Source of the DNA: Martensiomyces pterosporus
Taxonomy: Eukaryota > Kickxellomycota > Kickxellomycetes > Kickxellales > Kickxellaceae
Direction: 5' to 3'
Assembly: GCA_025201845.1 (NCBI GenBank)
Contig: MU603946.1
Coordinates: forward strand, 1-64,000
DNA length: 64,000 bases
How positions within the stretch are numbered: position 1 is the first letter of the stretch; each line of letters begins with the position of its first letter. The notes beneath the pieces were generated by a model. The model worked only from the letters and a program-made list of their open reading frames with translations, made no database searches and was not told where the DNA came from. Shown here piece by piece: positions 44,001 through 54,447 of this stretch. The translations under genes were made by a program, and so were the position numbers.

Positions 44001-47000
44001 GTAGCCTGCAGACGCAAGAGAAGCCTGCAAAGACGGAATCTCCGAGCCTGCCACAGCAGGAAGTGCAGATTGTGCAGCTCACTCCAGCGGATGCTGTAGC
44101 TGCCAATCGCCGGAAGCAGGTGTCTATGGAGCACTGGTTTGCTCGAGCAAAGACTGGCAGCGCTAGCCTGACCTCGCAAGTCGCACCCAAGACCGCAGCA
44201 GCTGGCACGAAAAAGCCTGCTGCCTCATCAGCAGCGGCTAGCAAGAAAGCAAAGTCTGGTAGCGGGGGTGCCGGATTGCTCAGCCAGATGCGGAGCAGCT
44301 TTGCGCATGAGCGCAAGGACATGCAGCTGAACCAAAAGCCAAAGCCTGCTCTTAAGCAGAGTGTCAAGGCGCCCAGATCTCTGTCAACTGTGCCTGCTAA
44401 CAAGTGGGATAGCCGAAGAGCAATGGATATCGAGGAAGATGACGGCGCTGGCTTGGCTCTTCCCATCTATGTGCGCAATGCTTCAAAGACGGCTCTTGCA
44501 GAGCTCGAGCGAGAGCAAAAGAGCCATGCCAAGAGCGACGCCGCAAAGTCGTCTGTGCCTGCTACACCTGACACTACTGCACCTGCTTCGCACCACAGAG
44601 GCTCAGCCTATACCAGCACTGACGAGAGCGACGAGTCTAGCTCAGACGACGGCGAAGATGACAAGGGGGAGAATGGCGGCCTCGCTGGGCTGATAAAGAT
44701 CCGTAAGACGCCCGCAAAGGCGCAGCCGAAACGGTCGATCAAGTTTATTTCGCTCAATGGCGGCACAGCGACCAGCGGCATGCGCAGCCATGGTGGTGGC
44801 AGCGTGTTCTTTGACCAGCAAGCACGCGACCGAGCAATCGCAGAGCAGAAAGCGAAGATGCGCCTAACGCCGAGCATGAGCATTCTGCACAAGCGGCTGC
44901 TTGGCTGGAAGTACGAGGAGGAAGGCGCTCTCCCTCCGGACACGAACCTGTCGGAGCTGGCCAAGATCCCGGATCAGTTTGCGGACTGCAGCGAATATGC
45001 GCGTGTGTTCGAGCCGCTGCTGTTGCTCGAGTGCTGGGCGCAGTTTCAGCGAGCGAAGGAGGAGACCATGTTTAGCGAGCCATGCGAGGCTGTGCTCCAG
45101 TCGCGCATGAGCGAGGACGACTTCCAGGACATCACGTACCTTGTTTCGGTTGCTGATGCAAAGGACATGGTTGAAAACGACGTCGTTGTGTTTGCTGAGA
45201 GCATGTCGCGCGAGAAGCGATATGCGCAAGGGATACCGGCGATCGGGATGGGCAATGCCGGAGTCTCCAGCGGCAAGCCCAGCAGCGCGCAGGCCCCCGG
45301 AATCAACAGCAGGTTTGCCGGCAGGCAGACGTTCTTGGCAAAGGTTCAGAACCGGGTGTTTGGGAAGGACAGCGTGCAGGTTGTTGTGCGTGTGTTTTTC
45401 CAGGGAGCGCGCCTGGCATTGTTCCTGAACAAGCTTGTTTTGAAATCCATGTGGGAGTTCTTCAAGCTATACAGCCTGACGCCTATGCACCGTGAGTATG
45501 CTGCGCTGCGGTCGCTGCCGTATCTTAACGAGAAGCTGGTCGAGGAGGTGCTTGCTCCGCGGCCGATCGTGCACGAGGCGCTGGGCAGGCTTGAGGTGCA
45601 GGAGTGTATGAAAACGCATGCCCTCAACCAGCCGCAGGCCGAGGCCGTTGTTTCTGCCATCAAGCGGGATCACGGGTTTACGCTCATCCAGGGACCGCCT
45701 GGAACTGGAAAGACAAAGACAATCTTGGGGCTTTCGGGAGCGCTGCTGTCCCGGGACAAACAGCGAGAGTCGGCAGAGGATTCCAATGCAGGCAATGAGC
45801 GTGACCCAAAGCCCAGAAAAAGGAATAACAAGCTGCTTATCTGTGCCCCGAGTAACGCGGCTGTGGACGAGATTGTCAAACGGCTGAAGAGCGGAATCCG
45901 CGACGAGAAGGGCCGCACATTCCACCCCAGCGTCGTTCGTGTGGGTCTGTCGGACAGCATCAGCAGCACAGTGCGCGACACTACGCTGGACTTTCTCATG
46001 GAGAAGGCGCTCAACGCGTTCCAAGTCGGCCAGGACGACGAGACGGGCGACGACGGCAACATGGCGTCCAAGGACGGCGGCATCAGCGCTGCACAGAACA
46101 ACCTGCTTCTCAGCGTGGCCGGGCGCAATCACCGCGAAGGCAAGGTTGTAAACATGGCGGCGAATGCAAAGCAGGAGCACAGGATGGCTATCGAGACGCA
46201 GAAATCGCTGCGCCGGCAGCTGGATATGGTCAACGAGGAGATTCGCGAGCTGGACTCCCAGATGCAAAGCATCGACCCTAGCGACGCCAGCGCAATGAGA
46301 GAGCTGCGCGACAAGTTCCGGCAGACGAACGAGAAGAAAAAGAGCATCTACCAAAGGCTCGACACAGAGCGAGGGCGAGCACGCGAGGCTTCAAAGACCA
46401 TCGATGCCACAAAGCACAAGATCAGGCTGCAGATTTTGCAAAAGACAGACATTCTCTGCTGCACACTCAGCGGCAGTGGCCACGACATCCTGACCAGCAT
46501 CAACTGCACGTTTGATACGGTCATTATCGACGAGGCAGCGCAAAGCGTGGAACTCTCTTGCCTGATTCCGCTCAAGTACGGGTGCGAGCGGTGCATTCTG
46601 GTTGGAGACCCTAACCAGCTGCCGCCCACAGTGCTGTCGCAAGCAGCTGCCCAGCACATGTATAACCAGAGCATGTTTGTGCGTATCCAGAAGAGCAGCC
46701 CAGAGTCCGTCAACCTGCTGAGCATCCAGTACCGGATGCACCCCGAGATATCCGTGTTCCCTTCCAGGCTGTTCTACGAGTCCCGGCTGAAGGACGGGCC
46801 AGAGATGGCGAAGAAGCAGACAGCGCCGTGGCACGCCAACCCGAAGTACCCGCCGTTTATGTTCTTCAACATCTGGATGGGCAAGGAGCAAGCGGGCAGG
46901 TCCCACTCGGTATTCAACACGGCAGAGGCTGATGCTGCTGTCCAGCTGGTCCAGAACATCTGCAGGGACTACCCAAACGTCGAGTTCAAGCAGAAAATCG

Positions 47001-48325
47001 GCGTTATCACGCCATACAAGCAGCAGCTGCGTGTGCTGACCGAAAAGTTCACCAAGAGCTTTGGAGCGAAAGTCACAGATGCGATCGAGTTCAACACTGT
47101 GGATGGATTCCAGGGACAGGAGAAGGAGATCATCATATTCTCTTGTGTGCGCGCTGGAGGATCGGGTGTCGGTTTCCTTGCTGATGAGCGCCGAATGAAT
47201 GTTGGTTTGACGCGCGCACGGAAGTCGCTCTTTATTCTGGGCAACTCGAATATGCTTGTCGTTAGCCCGCTGTGGAAGAGCCTGATTGACGATGCCACAA
47301 GGCGAGATCTGCTCAAGGACAGCCCGCTGCCGCTGTTCGGCCGGCATACCAGCCATGGCTTGCCATTCGACAACCTTCTTAACGACGCAGCGAGGAAGGA
47401 GGCGGGAGACGGCGATGGCGAGGGCGACCGAGCAGAGTTTATCATGGAGAAGCTTGACGACTCGGCGCTAAAAAGGCTGAATGATGCAATCGCCAGGCCG
47501 GATGCAAGTAAGCGGACAGATTCGCGCTTGGGATCGGATGCGGATGCCAACTCTGACTCGGGCTCAGACTCGGACTCTGACTCGGATTCAGGCGACAATG
47601 GCGATGCAGCCGATGGACGCAAAAGGAAGCACTCGGCGCTGCAGGAGATGGCAGCTACCAGTGCGCACAGCAAGAGCAGTGGCAGTGGCAGTGGCAGCGG
47701 TGATGACAGAAAGCGGATCAAGGTGTCACGCAAGCCAGGCGACAGGCATCCGGAGCACACTGGCGTGTCGCATCGTCAGGAAAGCAGCTCAGACTCTCCG
47801 TCTGCGGCAAAAGCTCGTCGCGTTCCACATCCAGCTTCGCGGCCAGTAGCTGTAGCCATTCCTGTTGGTGGGCACAAACGCCAGCAGTCACCACATGTCG
47901 AAGCAGCAGCACGAGGCGGCCATGCTGCCAGCAGCCGGCCTGCGTTAACGGCTGCTATGCGTGAAAAGCAGCGCAGCAGCTTGTTTATACCCAAAAAGGG
48001 CCGCCGTGGTCGTGGCGGTGGTCCTGTCCCTCATTCGGCACCCACACAGGATGCCCATAGAAGCGAACATAGGGCAGCAGCGACCCCCGTCGCAGTGCCC
48101 TCGGTCGCTACCCACCCTGAAACAAATAGTCGGCAGCCTAGTCGCGACAGAAGCGATCCCAGGACCTCGACGTCGCAGCCAAAAGCACGGCACAAGCGCA
48201 AGGGCGGGCTGTTCCGGCCGCCCGTAGACACTGATACTGGCAGCAGGCGTGGGAGAGGTGGAGGCGACAGCAGCAGCAGCAACCGCGACGATATGATCTC
48301 GGAGATGCTTGAGCGGCGGCGCTGA
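41084..48325 (+). CDS. SEN1: SEN1/senataxin RNA-DNA helicase
   Basis: Superfamily 1B helicase that removes R-loops and promotes transcription termination of noncoding RNA and repair at forks. A single exon of 2413 residues; yeast Sen1 has 2231. Residues 1-900 form the helical SEN1 N-terminal domain (MEFFKNGLLYFVEGNAKCWWC). A disordered Ser/Lys linker follows. The helicase core has Walker A GPPGTGKTKT at about 1537-1546, VIIDEAAQS at about 1813-1821 (DEAA box), GDPNQLPPTV, QYRMHPEIS, TVDGFQGQEKEI and RMNVGLTRARKSL. A coiled-coil stalk insert sits between motifs I and II. The tail is Asp/Ser-rich then basic with KKGRRGRGGG, probably nuclear localisation and RNA binding. The start ATG precedes the first conserved helix. 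Confidence 0.97.
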   Translation: MEIPSLAELQASLQRKHKNEDNNVIAMEFFKNGLLYFVEGNAKCWWCSSETNEAAMEMLHLFSIQETAQVKRLKDSMAEQLSRCTSCVSAYYEAKVRLRERYRKQYDLDRVDSFFKGVEAWDAGRIVAVFSRTTTAKDGVTGRIALYDALRAKENLLFHADVTETATCYIKTCLDSGNMLNMGSRLLPGFFTLCFSTDQRVRGWAWRSLKLASSKGSAAFEAESVTLVFAGVLHMLARMADPNNPYPVAKQKPVVGLDEVTFEFSADDVWRGLHTSLGRLSKSAREDLVGHVDGFPVIVCKSLLGIAGLEFIYAIRAFSIILGSAEKKRVWPLISSVVGSCSAADIAMLAINHIAIRGRFRGSDPAMATLSDNTLLLANRHAKPALDWITPFIESLCLPQDHAAIEALLIGLLFGIRSDSAVQIAYSAIAVHTALAIIKHCFKLPTAEKMMPDGSFVLSKLLSSNMHVILEIAQGRDPLSESELLISGTEDLIDVMLQDGLDCTFRAFSGFSEMAQAAQKKSSSQPMTAGGEVGAPPVLIHLPVLWAGVLKDPQNTNIAKKALYATSYLLLFDPLPPDLTKCLPRPWRDAYVRFENERKDISILLDQLLQVLSSSLQDVDIEARMDFEQDILSSLLRHLVSPTEMVHDAILQILRPASLDSSDDEDQAAYNRRAGFSDTERDLVCYELFKRYGDRFFECLTEIASDCKVLVSHSRPAYSCSANIARLGRSSISAVSDSIGSRSSEAMARLFFAFCSLLGSILHASSDDAIQAGGQGIYSASVLEVFKTVYNMLNTVEFSGIVRMVKDSSRLDEAEAMDALSTCVSQMLNYLVGGDELGVAAGIIKTFGLVAGGLAATPGTSMLYPIETVQALVDGESGNLAPDLRRLLSTITKQAVWEPRSIIASKTKPVQIIIDDDEAFPDLNGLDLMDIMDDTPVDSAEAIAYSQPSHHTPSYDFMGGSTLRSMRAMEPSGSLQTQEKPAKTESPSLPQQEVQIVQLTPADAVAANRRKQVSMEHWFARAKTGSASLTSQVAPKTAAAGTKKPAASSAAASKKAKSGSGGAGLLSQMRSSFAHERKDMQLNQKPKPALKQSVKAPRSLSTVPANKWDSRRAMDIEEDDGAGLALPIYVRNASKTALAELEREQKSHAKSDAAKSSVPATPDTTAPASHHRGSAYTSTDESDESSSDDGEDDKGENGGLAGLIKIRKTPAKAQPKRSIKFISLNGGTATSGMRSHGGGSVFFDQQARDRAIAEQKAKMRLTPSMSILHKRLLGWKYEEEGALPPDTNLSELAKIPDQFADCSEYARVFEPLLLLECWAQFQRAKEETMFSEPCEAVLQSRMSEDDFQDITYLVSVADAKDMVENDVVVFAESMSREKRYAQGIPAIGMGNAGVSSGKPSSAQAPGINSRFAGRQTFLAKVQNRVFGKDSVQVVVRVFFQGARLALFLNKLVLKSMWEFFKLYSLTPMHREYAALRSLPYLNEKLVEEVLAPRPIVHEALGRLEVQECMKTHALNQPQAEAVVSAIKRDHGFTLIQGPPGTGKTKTILGLSGALLSRDKQRESAEDSNAGNERDPKPRKRNNKLLICAPSNAAVDEIVKRLKSGIRDEKGRTFHPSVVRVGLSDSISSTVRDTTLDFLMEKALNAFQVGQDDETGDDGNMASKDGGISAAQNNLLLSVAGRNHREGKVVNMAANAKQEHRMAIETQKSLRRQLDMVNEEIRELDSQMQSIDPSDASAMRELRDKFRQTNEKKKSIYQRLDTERGRAREASKTIDATKHKIRLQILQKTDILCCTLSGSGHDILTSINCTFDTVIIDEAAQSVELSCLIPLKYGCERCILVGDPNQLPPTVLSQAAAQHMYNQSMFVRIQKSSPESVNLLSIQYRMHPEISVFPSRLFYESRLKDGPEMAKKQTAPWHANPKYPPFMFFNIWMGKEQAGRSHSVFNTAEADAAVQLVQNICRDYPNVEFKQKIGVITPYKQQLRVLTEKFTKSFGAKVTDAIEFNTVDGFQGQEKEIIIFSCVRAGGSGVGFLADERRMNVGLTRARKSLFILGNSNMLVVSPLWKSLIDDATRRDLLKDSPLPLFGRHTSHGLPFDNLLNDAARKEAGDGDGEGDRAEFIMEKLDDSALKRLNDAIARPDASKRTDSRLGSDADANSDSGSDSDSDSDSGDNGDAADGRKRKHSALQEMAATSAHSKSSGSGSGSGDDRKRIKVSRKPGDRHPEHTGVSHRQESSSDSPSAAKARRVPHPASRPVAVAIPVGGHKRQQSPHVEAAARGGHAASSRPALTAAMREKQRSSLFIPKKGRRGRGGGPVPHSAPTQDAHRSEHRAAATPVAVPSVATHPETNSRQPSRDRSDPRTSTSQPKARHKRKGGLFRPPVDTDTGSRRGRGGGDSSSSNRDDMISEMLERRR

Positions 48326-48518
48326 AGCCGCCGACTGAAAGCATGTCTGCACACGTGACATGCCACCAGGTTACCCAAAAGGCTGTGCTGCTGCGTTTCA
48401 CTTCCTAGAGCTCGACGAAACTCGGCAACCAAGAAAACCGATCAAACTCGTCCTATATCTTTTTGTTCTGTCTCTCTATTGTACAGCTTCTGCCGCATTG
48501 CTGATGCGCATTTAAAAC

Positions 48519-49535
48519 ATGACAAATAACCCGAGCAACACTGAAGACCACGGCGGCTTGCTGGTTGAAAAGCATATCGAGTACATCAAGAGCCTCGACA
48601 AGAAGCAGGATGAGCTCGAGTACTGGATGACCGAGCACCTGCGTGTAAGCGGAATCTACTGGGGACTAGTGGCACTGCAGCTGCTGGGCCGTGCTAACGA
48701 CGCCTTTGACAAAGATGCTGTGGTTGAGTACGTCCTGAGCTGCCACAACGCCGACGGCGGGTTCGGCGGGCACAAGGGCCACGACTCGCACCTTTTGTAC
48801 ACGATGAGCGCAGTGCAAACCCTGGTCATGTACGACTCCCTGGACAAGGTGGACGCTCGGAGAGTGATCCAGTACGTCAAGGCGCGGCAAGACCCCGCGA
48901 CTGGCGAGGTGAGCGGGGACGAGTGGGGCGAGAAGGACACGAGGTTCGCGTTTATATCCCTTGCCATTCTCTCGTTCTTCGGGGCGGAGGACGAACTAAA
49001 CATTGACGGCGTTGTTGCCTATGTCCAAAGGTCAATGAACTACGACGGCGGGTTTGGAAGTGGCCCTGGGGGCGAGTCCCACGCTGCCCAAGTGTTCACG
49101 TGCCTGGCAGCCCTGGCGATTGCACGTAGGCTCGATGTGGTCGACAGGGAGCGGCTGTCGAAGTGGCTGGCTGAGCGGCAGCTGAAGTCGGGCGGACTGA
49201 ATGGGCGCCCGCAGAAGATGGAGGACGTGTGCTACTCGTGGTGGGTGCTCTCGTCGCTGCAGATCCTGGGCCGCGTGCACTGGATCGACAGGGAGCGGCT
49301 GTGCGGCTTCATCCTGTCTGCGCAGGATCCAGATGCTGGCGGCATCGCCGACCGTCCTGGAAACATTGCAGACGTGTACCACACGTGCTTTGGCATCGCC
49401 GGTTTGTCGCTGGCGGGATTCGGGGGGTGTGAGCTGGCGGAGGTGGACCCCGTGTACTGCATGCCCGTCAAGGTCATCGAGAGAGCCGGGCTGCGGTCGT
49501 GGACCGAGCACCTCCCCAGGGGCTGGGGTCTGTAG
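48519..49535 (+). CDS. BET2: Rab geranylgeranyltransferase (type II) beta subunit
   Basis: Catalytic subunit that attaches geranylgeranyl groups to Rab GTPases together with the alpha subunit and Rab escort protein. 338 residues, one exon; the family is 325-331. Prenyltransferase repeats are clear: CHNADGGFGGHKG, MNYDGGFGSGPGGESH, LKSGGLNGRPQKMEDVCYSWW, and QDPDAGGIADRPGN. Zinc ligands are the Asp and Cys of EDVCYSWW and the His of DVYHTCFG. The start phrase LLVEKHIEYIKSLD matches BET2. It converges with PKC1 at 208 bases. Confidence 0.97.
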   Translation: MTNNPSNTEDHGGLLVEKHIEYIKSLDKKQDELEYWMTEHLRVSGIYWGLVALQLLGRANDAFDKDAVVEYVLSCHNADGGFGGHKGHDSHLLYTMSAVQTLVMYDSLDKVDARRVIQYVKARQDPATGEVSGDEWGEKDTRFAFISLAILSFFGAEDELNIDGVVAYVQRSMNYDGGFGSGPGGESHAAQVFTCLAALAIARRLDVVDRERLSKWLAERQLKSGGLNGRPQKMEDVCYSWWVLSSLQILGRVHWIDRERLCGFILSAQDPDAGGIADRPGNIADVYHTCFGIAGLSLAGFGGCELAEVDPVYCMPVKVIERAGLRSWTEHLPRGWGL

Positions 49536-49743
49536 AAAGCGCCCGACGGCCGCTGCCCCGCTCTTGCCGCAGCCTGGCACCCGCAGGCGCTGCCGAGGAC
49601 ATCACAGAGGAAGGTGCGTTTCAATTAGTTGAAGTTATTAGAAAAAGAGAGAGGTATGAAGCTGAAAGACGGAGAAACGGAGGAAAGGGGGTAATTAGCT
49701 ATGTAAGGAGAGTGGAAAATAGAAATAAAGAGGCATCGGGGGC

Positions 49744-52700
49744 TCAGCGAGTCCACTTCTCGGCCTTTCCGGCCCAGGGCGAGACGTAGTCAAAGTCGCT
49801 AAACTCGACCTGGTCCTCGCGGTCGATGGTGTTGGTGGGCGTGAGCAGGGGCTTCTCGTTCGTGAACTCTGGGTCAAAGTTGGACACATCGAAGCGGCCG
49901 CGAATTTCGGGGACATACAGCGGGGTGATGCGCTTGTTGAGCACGTCGTCCCAGTTCGTGCCAGCAAAGAACGAGTGCGCCATGATATCCTCGGCGTCGT
50001 TGAGCCCCGATCCCAGGCGCTTGGCAGGCTCCTTCTCCAAGAGCGCCTGGCAGATGAACACCGAGTCCCTGGACATTTTCACGGGGTACAGGATCTCGTC
50101 TTCGAGAATGGACTCGAAGATCTCGTCCTCGTCCTCGCCGTGGAACGGCGACGTGCCCAGGATCATCTCGTAGATCAGCACGCCAAACGCCCACCAGTCG
50201 ACCGCACGCCCATACCGCTGCTCCAGGACAATTTCGGGGGCCATAAACTCGGGGGTGCCGCAGAACGTGATTGTGGTCTGCCCGTACCCCATGTTCTCCT
50301 TGCACAGCCCGTAGTCGGCGATCTTCACATGCCCCTCGTTGTCCAGCAGGATGTTGTCGAGCTTGAGATCGCGGTAGATGATGCCGGCCTTGTGGAAGTA
50401 CGCCAGGCCAAGCAGAATCTCGCACGCAAAGAACTTTGCCCTCCTCTCGCCGAACGCGCCCAGCTTCTGCACGTGCATCATCAAGTCGCCGCCCGAGATG
50501 TACTCCATGGCGAAGAAGATGTGGTTGTTGGTCTGGAAGCACGAGTGCAGCCCGATGAGGAACGGGTGCCGCTCCTTGTTGGCGATCAGAAGCACGCGCT
50601 TCTCGGACCTGGTGCTCTCAAACTCCTCGTGCTCGACGATAAACTCCTTCTTCAGAACCTTGATCGCATACAGCTTGGCCGACGACTTCTCCTCGGAGAG
50701 CATGACCTTGCCAAAGTTACCCTTGCCAAGAACCTTGAGGAACTTGAAGTCGTCGATACCGACCTGACGGGGCGCCTGTGTGGCCGCCGCCACAGGCTGC
50801 TGCTGCTGCATTGCCTGGCGGATCTGCTGCTTGGCGGCACCGCTGATGTCGGGCTTGGACACGGCCATCGGCCCTTGGCTCTGTGCAGCTTGCTGCGGAC
50901 GAGTTTGCACTTGGCCTTGGAGTGCACCTGCTCCTCCCACACTGTACAGCGACTGGTGAGGCTGTTGGTGCTGATGCTGCTGCTGGGCAATGCTCTCTAC
51001 GCGCTGCTGGGACTGTTGGTAGGCTTGCTGCCTCTGCTGCTGCTGCTGCTGCTGCTGCTGGTAAATAGACGACATCATAGGTTGAGGACCACCAGCCTGC
51101 GGCTGCACAGTGGACTGAGGCCTGGGTGGCGCATAAAGCTGCTGCTGCTGAACAGAGGGGGGCATCTGCTGGTAACGCTGCTGCTGGGGCGACTGCTGCT
51201 GCTGCTGTTGCTGCTGCTGTTGCTGCTGCTGTTGTTGTTGTGGTGGTGGCTGGAACTGGTTTTGCTGCTTGGCTTGCTGAACCTGCTGGATCTGCTGCTG
51301 GTAGTAGCTAGGAGGCTGCACGTTTGACGGCTGGTATCCGCCAGCCTGACCGGTGCGGTGCTCCGAGGGCGAGCCCATCGACAGGGGCCTCTGCTGCTGT
51401 GGCTGCTGCATAGGCGACTTGTTGGCCGATTTGATGGGAATAAACTCGTTCGAGTTCTCGCGCTGGTGGGTCGGCGCAGCGCCCTGGCTCAGCCGTGGCG
51501 GAATGGGCGAGATGGGCGACATGCTCGACGTCTGGCGCGGGTACGGCAGCGTCTGCTGCGTGGGCGGCGGCATGTTGAGAGACGGCAGCTGCATGTGCTG
51601 GAGCCTGCTCTGGAGCCCAGCCACCTGGGGGTCCACGGGCGGTGCATCAATGGCACCAGGCGCCATGGGCTTCCTCGCCACCGTGTCACGCTTCGTGAGG
51701 ACCTTTGGCTGGGGCACAGCCGCGCCCTTTGCGCGCTTGACCTCCTGCACCATTATGCTTGCGCGTATCATGTCCAGGCCACAGAAGTGCGGCACACAGG
51801 CCATGCACCCCGAATGGCAAGTGGTCGAGCACTCTGTGCACTTGAGCACACGCCTGCCGATAGTCAGCATAAGGCCGCAGTGGCAGCACCAGTTGGCGCC
51901 GATGTTGGTTGTCTGCTCCCAGCGATGCGGGATGCGGTGCTTGATGATCTCCGTCGGGTCTTCTTCGCCCGCCACAGGGCCCGAGAGACAGTGCATGACG
52001 ACGCGCTGGACGCACTTTTGGTGCACAAACAGCTGGCAGTCGTCGCACTGCTGGCCAACGTCGTTGACAATGTGCTCCCCGCAGACCGCGCACTTCATGA
52101 TCGTGTACGTGTGCAGCGGGTAGAAGTGGTGGCCGCACATCTCGGTGCACGGACCCCTGCGCTTGCGCACAGCAGCCTTGCGACCCAGGCGCGACTGCTG
52201 GCGGCGTCTTGGCGCCTCCTTGATGAAGTTGACCCAGAGCTCAATCTGGCCCTGCGACTCGACGTCCCAGTAGCTGAGCACGCCAGGGCCAGCACCGCCA
52301 GGCGGCGCGGGCGCAGCAGGCGAGCCTGGGTGCTGCTGGTGGTGCGCAGAAGCCGGGGTACCCGGGGCACTGCCGCCGTTATTGCTGGGCGGCTGCACGC
52401 CTCGAGCCACCTGGTCGGCAGTGGTCCAGCCGTCCGAGGACTCAGCAACCATCTCCTTCTTGCGGATATCCTCGTATATGTCCGAGAGGCGGATCCACAT
52501 GAGGCCGACCAGATAGTCCTGGTCGCCGCGCTCGAAGACGGAGAGCTCCACCTCGGACGCCTTCTTGACGTCCATCTCAAAGTAGTGGTTGAAGATCGAG
52601 TCCCTGACAATCGGCGTGGTGCCACGTGTCTTTCCGTCAACCTTGACCACGACAAACTGCTGGGCGCCGCGGTACTCGGTTGTGCGGATTGGCGCCCTGC

Positions 52701-53968
52701 GCAAATACATCGCACGGTTGACACGCAGCTGCAGCTTGCCCGACATGGGTCTGCGGATGGCCGGCTGGTAAAGCCCGCCAGCCGGGTCGTCGTCGTTGAG
52801 GGTCTCGCTGTCGTCGTCCACATAGTCGATATACAGGGACTGGTACATCTTCAGCGAGTACTCGAGCAGGCGGATGCGGTCCTCAGCCTCGCGGAACATC
52901 TTCTCCGAGTCGATGATCTGCGTGATCTTGCCCTTGCTTCCCCTGCGGTAGTCGTCGCTGTACAGGGTGCGGATGCGGTTGGCGTTGTCGCGGATCTTGC
53001 GCTCGACCTCAAGCTTGTATGCGATCTCGTGGACCTTGAGCGAGATCTTTTGCACGGAGAGGTTCGATGAGGTCTTGCGCAGGTCGAGCTTTGACAGCGA
53101 CATCGAGTGCGGGCGGCCGCCCGATGAGGTGCTCGGCGCGGCGGTTATGCTGGGGGATGACTCGCCATCGTGCAAGCTGCCGCCTATATATACACCAAAA
53201 TCAGCGAAACAAATAAAAACAGGGGGCGGGTTCCACGTGAATCAGCAAGCAAGTGGGGTGTGAGAGCTGCGCGTGTAGATTACAAGCACAAGGCACAGAG
53301 AACGGGCATTGTGCAAGGCATGCGGACATGTGGGAATTGTGTTAGCAGAAGCTGCTCAGGAGACACAAGGGTGTCACCCAGGCCATGCTTGGCTGATTTT
53401 CTCCAAAGCACAAAGCACGCAAACCGGCAGCAGAGGAGCAAAGACACAGTACCTGGCGAGTGAACGTTGCCGCGGTTCTCCTTCTTTTGAACCAGGCGGT
53501 CGAGCTCGGCCTGGAGGTAGCTGACACGGCGCTCGGCCTCCATGGACATTGTCTCTGCGTTAGCCTTGACGTTGGGGTTGGTGAGCTGCGACAGAAGCTC
53601 CCTCGTTTTGTTGAGGATGTTCTTCTCCTTGCGCAGCTTCTCCTGCGTCTTGCTAATGGCGCTGTCCAGGTCCTATAAATAGAGAAAGGCATGCCATGCT
53701 GCATGTGGAAGCCGCTGGTTAGTTGGCGTGCTGCTTGGGCTACTTTCTGCGAACAGATGAATCCGCAATGCGCCCTTTGAGTGGAGCTGGAAGGCCTGCT
53801 GCTGCTGCTCCCTTGGCGCAGCAGCATCCGCCGAAACACACAGAAAAGCGCATGCCAGAGCATGGATTGCAGCCTCCTCAATCGGCGTGTTCGGCGGATG
53901 CTCTAGGCAAAGAGGAGCGCAGACGAAAAACGTACCCCGGCGTGACCCGACATACTGGAGGCTTGCAT
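49744..53968 (-). CDS. PKC1: Protein kinase C, Pkc1 type (cell-wall integrity)
   Basis: Rho1-activated kinase at the top of the cell-wall-integrity MAPK pathway. Proposed exons, minus strand: 53968-53936, 53672-53453, 53183-49744; GT-AG, 1230 residues. Domains in order: first HR1 coiled coil (about 12-80, encoded by exon 2), second HR1 (about 113-205), C2 (226-315), two C1 zinc fingers (433-482, 501-551), Gln-rich hinge (703-818), kinase from GKGNFGKV (about 904). Catalytic motifs are YRDLKLDN, ADYGLCK (DYG, normal for fungal Pkc1) and TFCGTPEFMAPE. Turn and hydrophobic motifs are LLTPTNT and FSDFDYV. Exon 1 (11 codons) is supported by its donor and by restoring an open frame; a second ATG five codons in is also possible. 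Confidence 0.95.
51033..51060 (-). repeat. First poly-Gln tract in the PKC1 hinge
   Basis: Near-perfect (TGC)n on the plus strand, about nine repeats, inside PKC1. Confidence 0.85.
51193..51240 (-). repeat. Second, longer poly-Gln tract in the PKC1 hinge
   Basis: Mixed CAG/CAA codons for about 16 Gln. The mixed codons suggest the length is maintained at the protein level as well as by slippage. Confidence 0.85.
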
Positions 53969-54447
53969 TGGAAACCAGCGAGTGAGTAGAGCGCTTGGCG
54001 AGCGAGAGCAGGGCTGGAATATGGAATGAAATGTAGCGTGGTCGTCAGGGAAGAAGAGAGGGGGTAGAAACGAATGAAACAGAAAACGTGTCAAGCGGGA
54101 ACAAAATGAGTAATATGAATTTGCTGCTTGGCGAGATGGGGCTAAAAGGGAAACAAAGAAAGCACGCTCCTTCTCTTTGCAGCACTGCTGCCCGGCCAGC
54201 TAAAAATACGCCAGAGGAAATAGTACCACTAAGATGCAACCGCTGCTCCCATTGGGCAGACGCTGTGTACCCTTCCCTTGTTGCTACGTTGCATGACGGC
54301 AATGCGGATACTGCAGCAGAAGCGCCTTTGCTTTCTCTATGTGTATTTCTATGCTGCAAAGCCAAAAAAAAGACTAGCAAAAACAATGCCCTGCTGCTTC
54401 CCAGACTCGGCTGCAAGATGCCGTGGCTACCTGTGCGCGCGCTTGGC
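53969..54447. other. Intergenic: PKC1 promoter and TIM22 3' flank
   Basis: No gene seen; a GGGAACAAA-rich patch and an A run near 54365-54372 are the only features. The stretch should contain the PKC1 promoter. Confidence 0.45.

Noticed and set aside
51358..53070. Plus-strand frame of 570 codons opposite PKC1
   Set aside because: PKC1 domains on the minus strand are unmistakable and the antisense frame is Leu/Arg/Val noise.
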